From positions 4,616,501 to 4,680,500 of the forward strand of contig CAKKNE010000002.1 of assembly GCA_918797485.1 (NCBI GenBank): a DNA stretch of 64,000 nucleotides. The letters are read 5' to 3'. The stretch comes from Pelagomonas calceolata. Lineage: Eukaryota > Sar > Pelagophyceae > Pelagomonadales > Pelagomonadaceae. A program made the translations under genes and the position numbers. Positions 1 through 10,032 of this stretch are shown in pieces. A model generated the notes under the pieces. It did no database searches. It was not told the DNA's origin and saw nothing but the letters and a program-made list of their open reading frames with translations. Within the stretch, counting starts at the first letter, position 1; each line of letters starts with the position of its first letter.

Positions 1-393
1 GACGCCCTCCATGACGCGCGCCTCCTCCGCGTCCTCCGCGTCTTCGGACGCGCAGAAGCGCCTATCTTCTTCCGCTTGTAAATAAGGGACCATGTTCATG
101 CGGGCTTCGCGCTTCTCGCGCTTCGCCGCGTTCCTTTCTAAATTCGTCTGGCCGACGCGGTAGAAGCCGACGGCCACGACGGCCATGGCCGCGGCCCAGA
201 TCTTCCAGCCCTCGGGGCCCCGGTCCTTTTGCGCCTTCGCGAAGAGCACGGAAGGGTAGCCGCCGGGCGGCGGCATGTCCTGGTGGATTGGTCTCAATTC
301 TTGGGAGACACCATGCTTGGTGGGGGCGCCGCCCGACAAGCGGCGGCGCTGCGGCCGCGCTCTTGTAGCAACGACGCGGGCGCTGCGCAACAT
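1..393 (-). CDS. NDUFA13: Mitochondrial complex I subunit NDUFA13/GRIM-19 (5' part, runs off the left edge)
   Basis: Accessory subunit of NADH:ubiquinone oxidoreductase in the mitochondrial inner membrane. Reading the minus strand from an ATG at 393-391 gives one open frame of 131 codons to base 1 with no stop. The start is MLRSARVVATRARPQRRR, an Arg-rich, acid-poor stretch like a mitochondrial presequence. It is followed by the family hallmark QDMPPPGGYPSV near residues 38-49, a single membrane segment WAAAMAVVAVGFY near residue 65, and the PYLQAEEDRR motif that aligns with LLPLLQAETDR of animal GRIM-19. An inner ATG at 276 (MPPPGGY) is the alternative start. The last 40 or so residues lie outside the window. 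The match to the family's signature order is strong. Confidence 0.9.
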   Translation of the reverse strand, partial: MLRSARVVATRARPQRRRLSGGAPTKHGVSQELRPIHQDMPPPGGYPSVLFAKAQKDRGPEGWKIWAAAMAVVAVGFYRVGQTNLERNAAKREKREARMNMVPYLQAEEDRRFCASEDAEDAEEARVMEGV

Positions 394-961
394 GACCTGT
401 GTGAAATGCGCGCGCGTGAGGCGGGCCGCTCGAGGGTATAAAACTCTCGGGACCGGTGCGCTCCCGGCTGCGAACAGCCCGCGCCGGGCGTCGCGAGGCG
501 AAAACCGCCGGGGCCGCGCCGCCCGTCCTCTCGCAAGCCGTATGAAGGTCCCCACGCTACGTGAGAGCGCGGCGACTGATTAATTAGGTGCTTTTTTGGC
601 CTTGGTTCGGGACGCCGGTGGGCGCAAGTTGTTGGCGCTGCCCTCGAAGTGCTGTTTTGCGTGAGCACGCGTCGGCGGCGTCCACTCCCGCGCGTGATTA
701 GCAAATTGCTGGTGCAGCCCTCAAGTGCTGTGTTTTGCGTGAGCGGCCCGTCGGCGACCGCTTATTCCGCGGCAGGTCGATAGCGTGACTAGAAGCGATG
801 TACCGAGGGGCTGTGCCACCTCGTGACCTCTCTCGCGCCGCTGTTTATCCCGGCCTTAGCAAGACGGGCGCGCTAGTGTCTAACTACGCTAGCCGAACCG
901 AACGCTCGACCGCACGCCGCCGCCGCGACCCGCACAGAAGATTAATCCAATCAACCAATTC
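394..961. other. Spacer between NDUFA13 and an ankyrin gene, with an imperfect duplication
   Basis: No supported gene. On the minus strand, directly upstream of the NDUFA13 ATG, the sequence GCATTTCACACAG (about 408-396) resembles the 3' end of the introners found elsewhere in the window, so a 5'-leader intron is possible; no matching left end was found. Two similar blocks, around 637-665 and 715-742 (GCCCTC, then AAGTGCTG, then TTTTGCGTGAG), form an imperfect direct repeat about 78 bp apart. Confidence 0.4.
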
Positions 962-1792
962 TTAGGCCACGACGCAGCTCAGCTCCGAGCAGGGCGCGCT
1001 TTCTTCCCCGAACGTCGTCGCCAAACAAGACTCTCTACCTTGTCGAGCCTTCGCTAATTCTGGATCTTGACGTTCCAAAAAAGCCACGACGTCGTCCCTT
1101 TGCGCGCGTTTAGCCACCTCCAACGGCGTCCGACCGTGCCCGTCGATGGCCCTCGCGTCGAGACCCCGTTCCACCGCCAAGAAAGCCACGACATCGAGGT
1201 GGCCCCGATAGCAGGCCATGTGGAAGGGCGTGATGCCGTTCTTGCCCCGCTTGCAGTCCACTCCTCTTTTGGCCAAGAAATCGACCACCGCAAGGTTCCC
1301 CTCCTGGCACGCGAAAAAGAAGGGAGTGGAGCCGGCCTCGTTGACCGGCTCCAATGCAACACCTCTGTCTGCGAGTAACTCCGCAATATCCAACCGACAA
1401 TGCTGGCAACATATAAAGAAGGGCGTGTTGCCTTTGGAGTTCGGCCGCTCGAGGTCCGCGCCCTTCTCGATCAAGAACTTCACGATGTCGACGTAGCCCC
1501 TATAAGCTGCTATAAACACAGGAGTAGCTCCGTCGTGGATGGGCCTATCGACGTCCGCACCGATCGAACAGAGAAAGCGCACGATCTCCAGATGGCCGTT
1601 CTGGACGGCCGCGGCGAAGGCCGTGCCCCCGTGGATCTCGGCGTTGACGTCGAGCGGCGGCTGGTTCGGCTGGTTTACGACTCGTTTTACTTCGTCGAGC
1701 TTCCCATCATAGCAGGCCGTGTAGCACTTTAAGGCGCGGCTCGAGACGGCCGGTGCCGTGGCTTTGTAGGTGGTGTCGGCGTCTGAACTCAT
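962..1792 (-). CDS. Ankyrin-repeat protein
   Basis: About 276 residues if it starts at the ATG at 1792 (MSSDADTTYK). An in-frame ATG at 1939 adds 49 basic, low-complexity residues and is the alternative start. At least six consecutive ankyrin repeats are visible, each with the G-x-TP or G-x-TAF turn and an A-x-x-x-GH-x-x-I/VV-x-FL helix pair, for example GGTAFAAAVQNGHLEIVRFL, then GATPVFIAAYRGYVDIVKFL. The repeats fill most of the protein. The C-terminus is short and contains Cys residues. No catalytic domain is visible, so the role is probably protein binding with an unknown partner. It is divergent from the large gene starting at 2219. Ankyrin repeats are clear; function is not. Confidence 0.85.
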   Translation of the reverse strand: MSSDADTTYKATAPAVSSRALKCYTACYDGKLDEVKRVVNQPNQPPLDVNAEIHGGTAFAAAVQNGHLEIVRFLCSIGADVDRPIHDGATPVFIAAYRGYVDIVKFLIEKGADLERPNSKGNTPFFICCQHCRLDIAELLADRGVALEPVNEAGSTPFFFACQEGNLAVVDFLAKRGVDCKRGKNGITPFHMACYRGHLDVVAFLAVERGLDARAIDGHGRTPLEVAKRAQRDDVVAFLERQDPELAKARQGRESCLATTFGEESAPCSELSCVVA

Positions 1793-2218
1793 CGGGCTGC
1801 CTTTGATGGGTTTTGTGAGATGCGACGGGGCCAGTGCTCGCCGCCGTCGGGCTGCCCGCGGCGGTGTTAGATGCGAATTTGGGGTGCCAATTCGAAGCTG
1901 CGGCACCGGTGCCGGGTTTTGCGGCAGCGCCTCTGCCACGGAATCTATTGGGAGGTAGGGCTCCGTTGTGTCGCCGGAGGGTTCACACCTTCGACTCGCG
2001 CGCCGCGGGTACCGAGGCTAGTAGAGGCTAGTAGGGCCAAAAGCAATAGCGCCGCGCGAGCCCATTAGGCTGGGAGACGGCCGGGAGCAGGCGCCAGGCC
2101 TTGCACGGGCTCCCCCGCAGCCAAGGGCAGCAATAACGAGCGTCTGCGCCGCGCGCGTGCGCCCGCAGCGCCGCTAGCCAGCCCCCAAGGGCAGCCCAGA
2201 CAAGCAGCCCAGACACCA

Positions 2219-5200
2219 ATGGAGCAACCAACAATGAAGAGCGTCCAGTCCGCCGCGACGAAGGACGGCCTCGGTGGACTCGAAAGAGAACTGCATGCGA
2301 CCTTCCAGGCGTCGCGCCTGCCCGCGCGCCAGAAGCACGAGCATGCTCTAGTTGCCCAAATAACAAATGCCTGCGAGGACCACTCGCCGGAGGGCGTGGC
2401 CTTCGTCATGAACCCTTTGGTGGTGCTGGGGCCGCCTGGGAGCGGTAAGTCGACCATCGTCGCGGCTTGGTTGGCGAAGCGCCGAGCGGCCGAGAAAAGG
2501 TTAATAAGGCAGCACCCGTCACTCACGCCGGAGTTCCAGTTCGTCCACGTCGTCGGGTGTACCCGACAAAGTCTCTTGGTGAGAGAGTTGCTCAATCGAT
2601 TGGTGTCGGAGTTAGTGCAGCGATTTGATTTGCCAGAGCCCCGCGACTGGTCGCCAAAGACCCTAGCCTGGAAATTGCCCGGACTGCTCGAGAAGGCGGG
2701 CGCGAAGGGCGACGTGTTGATTGTTATTGATGGCTTGAATCGCTTGCGGAACGACGACGGCGAGGTGAATCTAGCCTGGCTGCCGCAGGTGTTTCCGCCC
2801 AACGTGCGGGTCGTAGTAGCTACTACTCTACCCACGGGCATGGAATTGCCCGATGCGGCCTCAATGTTGTTAGATGACGACGACGTCGTGCTGGAAGGCC
2901 ATGCCGCGGAATTACGGAGGAACCAACGGCGCGTCGTAGCCGAACTAAGGAGAAGAAGGTGGCACGTCGCGCGCGCGGACTGCAACGAGACCACCAAGAG
3001 TAGTATCATGCGTACGTATTTGGAGTGGCACGAGCCGGACCACGAGAGCGACGACGAGACGCACGTTTCCGACTCCGTCTTCCTCACGACGACGGGCCAG
3101 ACGCTGGGCAGCGGTTCCATTGAAAGCAGTACATTAACGAAGCCCTCGCAAGGACCGCGAAGAGGCGCTCTCAGAGAACGGTCCCAAGCTAAATTAGATT
3201 TATTTGACGCGCAGCACCGAGCGCTGGAAGACACGCCTACTTCTTCTCTGACGCTAGCGACGTTTCTACGAGCGTTGGTCTGGTCCGCGGCGCGCGGCTT
3301 CGACGTCTGGTCGCTCCAAGAGCACTGGCTGTCGACGGAGAAAGAAAGTACTCCCGAAGAACTTTTTGAACACATATTGGACACCTGGGAGGCGGGCCAC
3401 GACGATTCGGAGGAGAAGAGGGAACGGGCTCGACGCGCTTCCAACGAGGCCGGCGTCATGGTCGGCCGGGATTTGAAACGTAGATTGGCCAATGTCGTTT
3501 CTTCGTCCGAGTCGGAGGCCGAGTCGACGGATTCGGAGGGGCCCGCCGCCGCCGATCGGAACTCGTTGTCGGGACGCTTCGCGAGCGACCACCCCGCGAC
3601 GACCGGAAGTCGCCGGTCCCTCGACCACGTCCAGTCACCTACAACAGATAGAGTGCGTGTCAAAGGGGAGGCGACGCCGTGCGACGCCCACGCCATCGCG
3701 GACCAGAAGTGGCTCAAGGTGCAAGCAGGATGCGCTAGGAGGTTGGACCACGTGCTGGAGGTGGCGTCGCTGGTCACGGAACGACTACTCGCGACCGACG
3801 CTCAAGATCATTCGTTCCTAGATGCCTTCCTGCAAGGCGTCGACGACCTCGAAGACGACAAGGAGGAGTCGCTCGTATCCATGAGCATCCCGACGGGCGG
3901 CGCGTCGCTCGTAGAAGAGCCAACAGTGGTCGAGGAAGCTCCCGCCGAGCCGCCCGCACCTTCACCCGTGGAAGAGGCCGAAGAAGAGAGTGATGATGAC
4001 TACGGCGACGACTCCTACGAGGACGAGGAGTACGGCGATGATGATTTTGACGACTTCGAAGACGAGGGCGGAGACTTCTCGCAAGATATCAGTATAGAAG
4101 ACTATTTGCGGAAGGTCTTCGCGAGTGTGGACGTCAATGGGGACGGGGAGATCTCTACCCAAGAAGCGGTGAAGGCCGTCAGGTCAGATCCCGAGTTTGC
4201 TGCGATGCTTGGATTTGACTCCGCTATACAAGTGAAGCGCTCGGACTACACGAAGGACCAATTGGAAATGGCTCTTGAGCAGCTGGATACGGACGAGTCT
4301 GGTAGCGTGAGCTGGGAGGAGTTCCGGAACGCGTTTTTGCCGCCCTCCGTCGACGAAGATACGTATCAGGAGACCTTTGACGAAGCCGAGGACCCCTTCG
4401 CTTCGTATCTTAGAGATTATGAGACCTACCTCAAGGCGGTCTTTGACCAGTGTGACAGTAACAGCGATGGCCAATTATCCTATCAAGAAATCGTAAATGC
4501 TCTATCTTCAGATGAGTTCGTGGAAATCGCCGTCGACGCCATGGGCTTTGTGGAGTCCGGCGTGTCTCGGGAAGAGTTCGCCCGACAATTTCTCGCAGCG
4601 TGCGACTGGGACGGCGACCGAGCGATCGACTGGAGCGAGTTCCGCGAAGCGGCTCTGGCGTCGGCGCTGGACGCCATGCACGAGGCGCGCATGGAGCACG
4701 CCTTGCGGGAGGTGTTTGAGCGCATCGACACGGATGGTTCTGGATCCATAGACATCCGGGAAGCTGTGGAGGGTCTCCGGGACGACGCCGATTTCGCTGA
4801 TATACTAGGCTTCTGGAGCACGCACCAAGCTAATAGAGAAGATGGTAGTCTCGACTATTTGTTGGATCAGCTGCAAGCTCTAGATACGAACCAAGATGGT
4901 GTCATTTCGTGGGCTGAGTTCCGGGCCTCCGTGTTCGGTGGCGAAGAGGCTGAAGAACCAGTAGTCCAGGAAACGGAACCACTCCCGGACTACCTGTTGG
5001 GTGGGTCCAAGGTGCCTGGGTTGGGTACGTTGCTGGGGGACGCGCTGGCGCTGCTATGCGTCGCGCGCTACGGCCTGCTCGAGGACGAGCTCTGGGCGCT
5101 GCTCGGTGACTTGGATCGGGAACGCAAGGAGGATTTGGAAGCGTATGAAAAAAGACAAGCTGATCTGGAACGAGAACGCCTGGAACAGGAGAACGAGCTC

Positions 5201-8200
5201 ACGAGACATTCGGTCATCGAGACAGATCAAAAAGAGGAAAGCGACGAGGACCTGGACGACCTGGAGGCCTTCCTGTCCGATGACGGTGCGGTGCGCGCGT
5301 CGGAGCCTACCGTGTTTCCTCCAGAAGTTGTGGAAGAGCTTCCCAAAATGCTCGCGGCGCTCGGCGTGCTGTGGGACCCCGTGGAGCGGTGTTTGGTGCT
5401 GCCTCTTGAGAGTGAGGCTTTACGCACAGTAGTTCATCAAAGATATGTGGCACCCGGCGCGGAACGGGTGCGGATCTCGCTCCTGAGGGAACGCGAGGCG
5501 TTCGAGCGCGAGAGAAATTCATTGTGGGGCCAGGCCGACGCAAGTCATCAATCGACACTCACGACGGAGGAGGAGAGTAGAGGTGGGGACTGGTGGCACG
5601 CGCGCGTTGCCGCTTACTTTGCGGCAAGACCACCTTCGCGACGACGCGCGGAAGAATTACCGTGGCATCTGAAGGAGTGCCGCCAGTGGACGCCTCTCTG
5701 TGAGGCATTGTCGGACATTCATACGTTTGAGGTCATGTTCCTGGGGCCGCCCCAGATGAAGCTGGAGCTCGCGAGCTACTGGAAGCTTCTGGTAGATGGA
5801 CCCTTGTTTCTGTCCGAGGCCGCGGAGCACGCCCAGGCCGTGGCCCACCAGGGCATGACGCCCAATCAAATCATCCTGTCTGGTTTAGATACGGCCCACG
5901 CCCTGGGGTTGACCGAGTCTCGCGCGAAGCGAGACGGGCACGAGCACCAGGCCGCGCGTTTCGACGTGGTAGACTGCTACACGAAGTCCATTGATGTGTG
6001 GCACGCCGAGGAGAAACCGTCGTTGCATCGTCTCCAAGAATGTTTACATCGCATTGGCGACTTCCTGGTCGTTTTTTCCGAGACCGTAGACCCGGCCGCA
6101 CCGTTTCTCCGCGGAAATCTGAACTGGGAGCGGTTGGAGGGCATCGGCGTGCCGAAGCCGACGCCCTGCAAGACGCTGGAGAGTACACCATCAATCATTC
6201 CCGATGATAGTAGCTATAATTCCAATCAAGACGCGTCCGTGGGCCTCGGGGCCGCGGACGACGCCACTGTCAATAGTTTGGAGTTCCTGCTGCAGGGTGC
6301 CGGCGTGCCGAACGCTGGTTTAGTACAAAGAGATCGCCAGCAGAACTTCTACCATTTCTGGCGCTGGACCTGGATCCAATATGTATGGTCGGCTATGGCT
6401 AGTGGCGCCGCGGTCAGTTGGGCCGTGGGCAATATATATAGGGGCGTGCCCGAGGACGAAAGTATCGGGGAAGAAGGTGTCGAGGAGTCACAGCCTACGA
6501 ACGTACCTCTGGATACGATGGTCGGCCAATTGGCGGTGCGAGCCGCGAAAAGAGCAACAGCATCACTACATGGCTCGTCCTACAAACGGAGCTGGGAGAT
6601 CAAGCGCAAGGACCCCATCAACGGCGCGAATTTGGCGCACCTGACGGAGCACCAGTTCCGGTCGCGAGCAAGGCCCAATCCTCTGAAAGACGCTCCTTTA
6701 TCTTTGCGAGATGGCGGTTTTCGGTCCATGGCCCGACTAGCTGCGGGTGTGGACTTGGACGCGGCGTGCGGTCCCCTACGCCTAGGGCAAGAAGAATATG
6801 GTAGCGTGCAGGAGGAGGAGTCACTCTTCAGTGAAGACGCTCTTTCTCCGGATGATCGCACGATCAATACGATGGATAGGATAGATGCCCAAACATCGAA
6901 GGGCAACCCGTTGACGGCGGATCTGACCCTGGCCAAGCTCCACGCTACGAAATCACCGGAAGGGAGGAAGATGGTTAGGTTGCGACGTGTCGCGAATCGA
7001 CTACTACCTCGTAGAATGAGGATCGGCCCGACGTACGGCGACGGGAAGAACATCCATTTGGAGAATGGTGCCGGTCCGTATTCCGCGTCATCAATAAGAT
7101 ACCAGCGGCGCGGCACGCGCTTCCCGACCGCCGCGAAGCACATCGAGGAGACGCAACGGGCGAAGCTGAAAGCTTTGGATAAGCATACGGTCAAGTGCCT
7201 GAAGCGGTTCGGGGGCGTCACGGAGCCGCAGGACCTCATGGGGCAGATCAAGCTCAAGGAGATTGAAAGGATGACGGACTCTGTGGCGAGAAATTGCAAG
7301 GACATTGGAAGCTTAAATCACACGTCGATGATCTTCCCGGCCCAACCCTTCGACCTCGTGCTGGCGCAAGCGAACGCTCAGAACGGGATGCTCCGGACGG
7401 AGTGCGATAGATTAGTTGCGGCGCGGCGCGAGAAGCGGCGGCAGTTGGAGAAGGACGAGGTCGAGCTCGCGGACATGAACCGGGCGAACGACTTTTGTTT
7501 GACGCAGCTTACCAGGGGCGAGGAGACGCTGAAGATCCTCGATGATCGCTTGACGAATGTGCGGGTGGCTCTCGCCGAAGCTGCTGCGTTGGGTGCTTGT
7601 TACGGCGAGATCGTGCGAGCGGCGCAAGAGGATCGACCGACGGGCTGTGCGCAGCGCATGGAAGTTGTCGAGAGGCAACTCAAATTAGCCCAAGTGCAAG
7701 CTGAGGACTTGATCGAGCAGCGTCGAACCTTGCACGAGCGCGTGGAAGATGATGCTGCCAAGAGGACACCTCACTATCATAGAGAGCAGCAGAAGTGGCA
7801 GGCCATGAGAGCTGTTACCAGAGAACGAAATAGATTAGTGTTATTCTCGGTCAACGAGCTCAATGAGAAGATCGACGCTTGTATCGCACGCATGAACCCT
7901 CCCCCAGTGGAGGAAGTACCTGTTATCTATGAGGAGGAGGAGGACAAGCATGCTACTCTTAATAAGCTCGCTATTGCAAGGATGTTCAAAACTACCATGG
8001 CCCATGGCTCAGCTATGGATGTGTTGACCGCGTTGGAGGATCTGAATCAAAAACTGAAGATTGCCGCGGGTGCGACCGACCCGGAGGGCGTCGCTCACAA
8101 GTTACGAACAGCTAGGGAGTTGAGTGCTTCATTGGAGCACCAGCACCACCAGGCCGTGGCCAAGGCGTCGCACCTGAAGACGCAATTGGAGCGCCACCAG

Positions 8201-9232
8201 CAAATTCTATCAGATATGAAGATGACCGGCGAGTCGGCTGTGCCGGATCCGGTCGTTACGTTGGACGATGGGACAGTGGCCACTCTCTCCTCCACAAAGA
8301 CCCCAGACCTCTTCCAGGCCGACCTGGATCTGGAGCACGCTCGTCGCACGGCGAACGAAGCGCAGCGCGACATTGCAAGCGTCAGCACGGGTGTCATACA
8401 CTTGGCCAAGCTCCTGGAGGCCTACACGAAGAAGACGCCCAAGGACGACCCCGTCAAGAGGCTGTCACTCGATAGAAATACTATCAGAGACGTGGAGCGC
8501 GGCGATTTGCCGGACCTCGAGAAGGTCGACACCGAGAGGGCGGCCGTCGTCCGGTTACTGTCGAGGTGTGAGCTGACGATCGTGAGCGTGCGCGAAGCTT
8601 TAGCTATTGCCAAACAATTAGGGGACGATGATGATGATGATAATGGCATGATCGACGCGTGCCACCAAAGCCCGAAGAAAGGGCATAGCCTTGAAGGGCC
8701 AGTTAGGTTACATAAAACACAACCCCTGGACCACCACGACGGCCCGGACTTCATGCACCGACACTGCGACCCTAGTGTTCGTGCGCGCACGCGTCGGTCC
8801 GTCGAGAAGGAAGTGTCGAAGGCCGCGAAGCGCCGAGCGAAGGCCGACCGCGAGGCCGCGAAACTCGATGACATGCCCCGGCCGATCGTCGACGCGCCGG
8901 CGGCCTTAATTGTCAAGCGCGCCATGGGCCGGAAGGCCGTGCAAGACGCCCAGCGGCAAGCCAATATGCTCAGTCGCTTGAAGCAAGGCGCTCGGGCTCC
9001 GTTGGGCGTTGCCGTCGCCGAGGCGCTGCGGACGACGAAGGACGCGGCGGACGCGGAGTTTCGTCAATCGCGCGGCCGCAAGCCGCGCCAGCTCGGGCTG
9101 TCGACGCCCGGCCTGCCTCTGACGACGCGGGATCTGGTGAAATCCCAAGCGGCCGAAATTGCAGCGCAGAAGGAGCGGGAGCGGCTCGAGGCTGCTAAGC
9201 GGAAGCGCATGTTGGAGATGATGGAGGACTAA
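2219..9232 (+). CDS. Giant P-loop NTPase / six-EF-hand / coiled-coil protein
   Basis: A single 2337-residue open frame. Residues 71-79 are a Walker A motif (GPPGSGKST) after a hydrophobic strand, and residues 166-176 (VLIVIDGLNRL) look like a Walker B strand. This is the arrangement of NACHT/AAA-like NTPase modules, as in nephrocystin-3-type proteins. A very acidic linker (about 585-625) leads into six EF-hand loops, at about residues 637, 690, 745, 795, 837 and 889, mostly with D-x-D/N-x-D/S-G spacing, so Ca2+ binding is likely. The region around residues 930-1400 is mostly helical. The C-terminal 700 residues are rich in Glu/Lys/Arg/Leu heptads typical of coiled coils. I do not recognise a named orthologue. 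A Ca2+-regulated scaffold, possibly flagellar, is inference only. Some small introns may have gone unseen because the frame is open throughout. Confidence 0.8.
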   Translation: MEQPTMKSVQSAATKDGLGGLERELHATFQASRLPARQKHEHALVAQITNACEDHSPEGVAFVMNPLVVLGPPGSGKSTIVAAWLAKRRAAEKRLIRQHPSLTPEFQFVHVVGCTRQSLLVRELLNRLVSELVQRFDLPEPRDWSPKTLAWKLPGLLEKAGAKGDVLIVIDGLNRLRNDDGEVNLAWLPQVFPPNVRVVVATTLPTGMELPDAASMLLDDDDVVLEGHAAELRRNQRRVVAELRRRRWHVARADCNETTKSSIMRTYLEWHEPDHESDDETHVSDSVFLTTTGQTLGSGSIESSTLTKPSQGPRRGALRERSQAKLDLFDAQHRALEDTPTSSLTLATFLRALVWSAARGFDVWSLQEHWLSTEKESTPEELFEHILDTWEAGHDDSEEKRERARRASNEAGVMVGRDLKRRLANVVSSSESEAESTDSEGPAAADRNSLSGRFASDHPATTGSRRSLDHVQSPTTDRVRVKGEATPCDAHAIADQKWLKVQAGCARRLDHVLEVASLVTERLLATDAQDHSFLDAFLQGVDDLEDDKEESLVSMSIPTGGASLVEEPTVVEEAPAEPPAPSPVEEAEEESDDDYGDDSYEDEEYGDDDFDDFEDEGGDFSQDISIEDYLRKVFASVDVNGDGEISTQEAVKAVRSDPEFAAMLGFDSAIQVKRSDYTKDQLEMALEQLDTDESGSVSWEEFRNAFLPPSVDEDTYQETFDEAEDPFASYLRDYETYLKAVFDQCDSNSDGQLSYQEIVNALSSDEFVEIAVDAMGFVESGVSREEFARQFLAACDWDGDRAIDWSEFREAALASALDAMHEARMEHALREVFERIDTDGSGSIDIREAVEGLRDDADFADILGFWSTHQANREDGSLDYLLDQLQALDTNQDGVISWAEFRASVFGGEEAEEPVVQETEPLPDYLLGGSKVPGLGTLLGDALALLCVARYGLLEDELWALLGDLDRERKEDLEAYEKRQADLERERLEQENELTRHSVIETDQKEESDEDLDDLEAFLSDDGAVRASEPTVFPPEVVEELPKMLAALGVLWDPVERCLVLPLESEALRTVVHQRYVAPGAERVRISLLREREAFERERNSLWGQADASHQSTLTTEEESRGGDWWHARVAAYFAARPPSRRRAEELPWHLKECRQWTPLCEALSDIHTFEVMFLGPPQMKLELASYWKLLVDGPLFLSEAAEHAQAVAHQGMTPNQIILSGLDTAHALGLTESRAKRDGHEHQAARFDVVDCYTKSIDVWHAEEKPSLHRLQECLHRIGDFLVVFSETVDPAAPFLRGNLNWERLEGIGVPKPTPCKTLESTPSIIPDDSSYNSNQDASVGLGAADDATVNSLEFLLQGAGVPNAGLVQRDRQQNFYHFWRWTWIQYVWSAMASGAAVSWAVGNIYRGVPEDESIGEEGVEESQPTNVPLDTMVGQLAVRAAKRATASLHGSSYKRSWEIKRKDPINGANLAHLTEHQFRSRARPNPLKDAPLSLRDGGFRSMARLAAGVDLDAACGPLRLGQEEYGSVQEEESLFSEDALSPDDRTINTMDRIDAQTSKGNPLTADLTLAKLHATKSPEGRKMVRLRRVANRLLPRRMRIGPTYGDGKNIHLENGAGPYSASSIRYQRRGTRFPTAAKHIEETQRAKLKALDKHTVKCLKRFGGVTEPQDLMGQIKLKEIERMTDSVARNCKDIGSLNHTSMIFPAQPFDLVLAQANAQNGMLRTECDRLVAARREKRRQLEKDEVELADMNRANDFCLTQLTRGEETLKILDDRLTNVRVALAEAAALGACYGEIVRAAQEDRPTGCAQRMEVVERQLKLAQVQAEDLIEQRRTLHERVEDDAAKRTPHYHREQQKWQAMRAVTRERNRLVLFSVNELNEKIDACIARMNPPPVEEVPVIYEEEEDKHATLNKLAIARMFKTTMAHGSAMDVLTALEDLNQKLKIAAGATDPEGVAHKLRTARELSASLEHQHHQAVAKASHLKTQLERHQQILSDMKMTGESAVPDPVVTLDDGTVATLSSTKTPDLFQADLDLEHARRTANEAQRDIASVSTGVIHLAKLLEAYTKKTPKDDPVKRLSLDRNTIRDVERGDLPDLEKVDTERAAVVRLLSRCELTIVSVREALAIAKQLGDDDDDDNGMIDACHQSPKKGHSLEGPVRLHKTQPLDHHDGPDFMHRHCDPSVRARTRRSVEKEVSKAAKRRAKADREAAKLDDMPRPIVDAPAALIVKRAMGRKAVQDAQRQANMLSRLKQGARAPLGVAVAEALRTTKDAADAEFRQSRGRKPRQLGLSTPGLPLTTRDLVKSQAAEIAAQKERERLEAAKRKRMLEMMED

Positions 9233-9258
9233 GATACTAGTATTGTCACATTATACAG

Positions 9259-10032
9259 CTAGTGGCCGCCGCAATCCGCCCAGATCGATACGATGTGGTG
9301 TATCACTTCGACCGGGAGACCGGGGAATTTTGGGATGAAGATCGCTGCGAGTCGCGCGCGGTGGGCGCGCTCGTAAGCGCGGTAGCCGCCTGGGGTCGCG
9401 GCGATCTTTCTGAGGTACGCGTTGCGGCGACTTATGGGCGGCAGCGTGGCGCCGGCCCTGAGGAGGGGAGCGTAGGCCCGAACATTGCGCGTTAGTGTCG
9501 CACCCTCCATGGCCGTATACTTAGGGACACGGAGCCTCCGGTGGACATTGGCACCCGCAGCAATGAGCCGAGCGACAGTGTCGGCGCACGCGTTCCGGGC
9601 TGCCGTGTACAGCACAAAAAAACCATGATCGTCAGTTGCTTCGATTTCGGCGCCGGCTGCCATTAGTTGTGCGACTATGCTACTGGGCGGAAAGTCTCTG
9701 TCATAGACAGCGGCCATCAAGGGCGTCAAATCAACGGTAGGGTACATTCCACATCTCGCGTTCACGTTCGCGCCGGCACGCAGTAATGCAGCGACAATCG
9801 CCTCGCGCTCGCGAACCTTTTCCCTCCATATTGGCGGCGCCATCGTGACCACCGACGGGGGCGGCCTCGCTTTGCAAGCGACGTACAGAGGCGTCCTGCC
9901 CGATTCGTCGATAGCGTCGACGTTGGCGCCAGCCGCGAGCGCACGGCGCAGCGCCTCAACGTCTAAATTTCGTACTGCTGCATGGATCGCAGGCAGCGGC
10001 TGCGCATCTGAGTCCGATTCCGAGTCCGACAT
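9259..10032 (-). CDS. Ankyrin-repeat protein with F-box-like C-terminal tail
   Basis: 257 residues starting at an ATG followed by an acidic Ser/Asp stretch (SDSESDSDAQ). Ankyrin units are recognisable by A-L-x-A-GA-N-V-D-A, G-R-TPLYVAC and L-x-AAGAEIEATDDHGFFVLY-type segments, with two longer loops between them. The C-terminal 30 residues (PGLPVEVIHHIVSIW) resemble the first helix of an F-box or SOCS-box-type motif (LP-x-E-V/I-x-x-x-I), but it is too short to assign. It ends 26 bp from the stop of the giant NTPase gene, so the two are convergent. Its 5' side faces the channel gene at 10507. Confidence 0.75.
   Translation of the reverse strand: MSDSESDSDAQPLPAIHAAVRNLDVEALRRALAAGANVDAIDESGRTPLYVACKARPPPSVVTMAPPIWREKVREREAIVAALLRAGANVNARCGMYPTVDLTPLMAAVYDRDFPPSSIVAQLMAAGAEIEATDDHGFFVLYTAARNACADTVARLIAAGANVHRRLRVPKYTAMEGATLTRNVRAYAPLLRAGATLPPISRRNAYLRKIAATPGGYRAYERAHRARLAAIFIPKFPGLPVEVIHHIVSIWADCGGH

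Noticed and set aside
2390-2760. STAND/NACHT-type immune NTPase
   Set aside because: Walker motifs alone fit, but there are no leucine-rich, WD or TPR sensor repeats and the EF-hand/coiled-coil context points elsewhere.
2065-3777. Long minus-strand open frame of 570 codons
   Set aside because: It lies fully antisense to the NTPase gene, is Ser/Arg-rich without any fold, and arises from the GC-biased third positions of the real frame.
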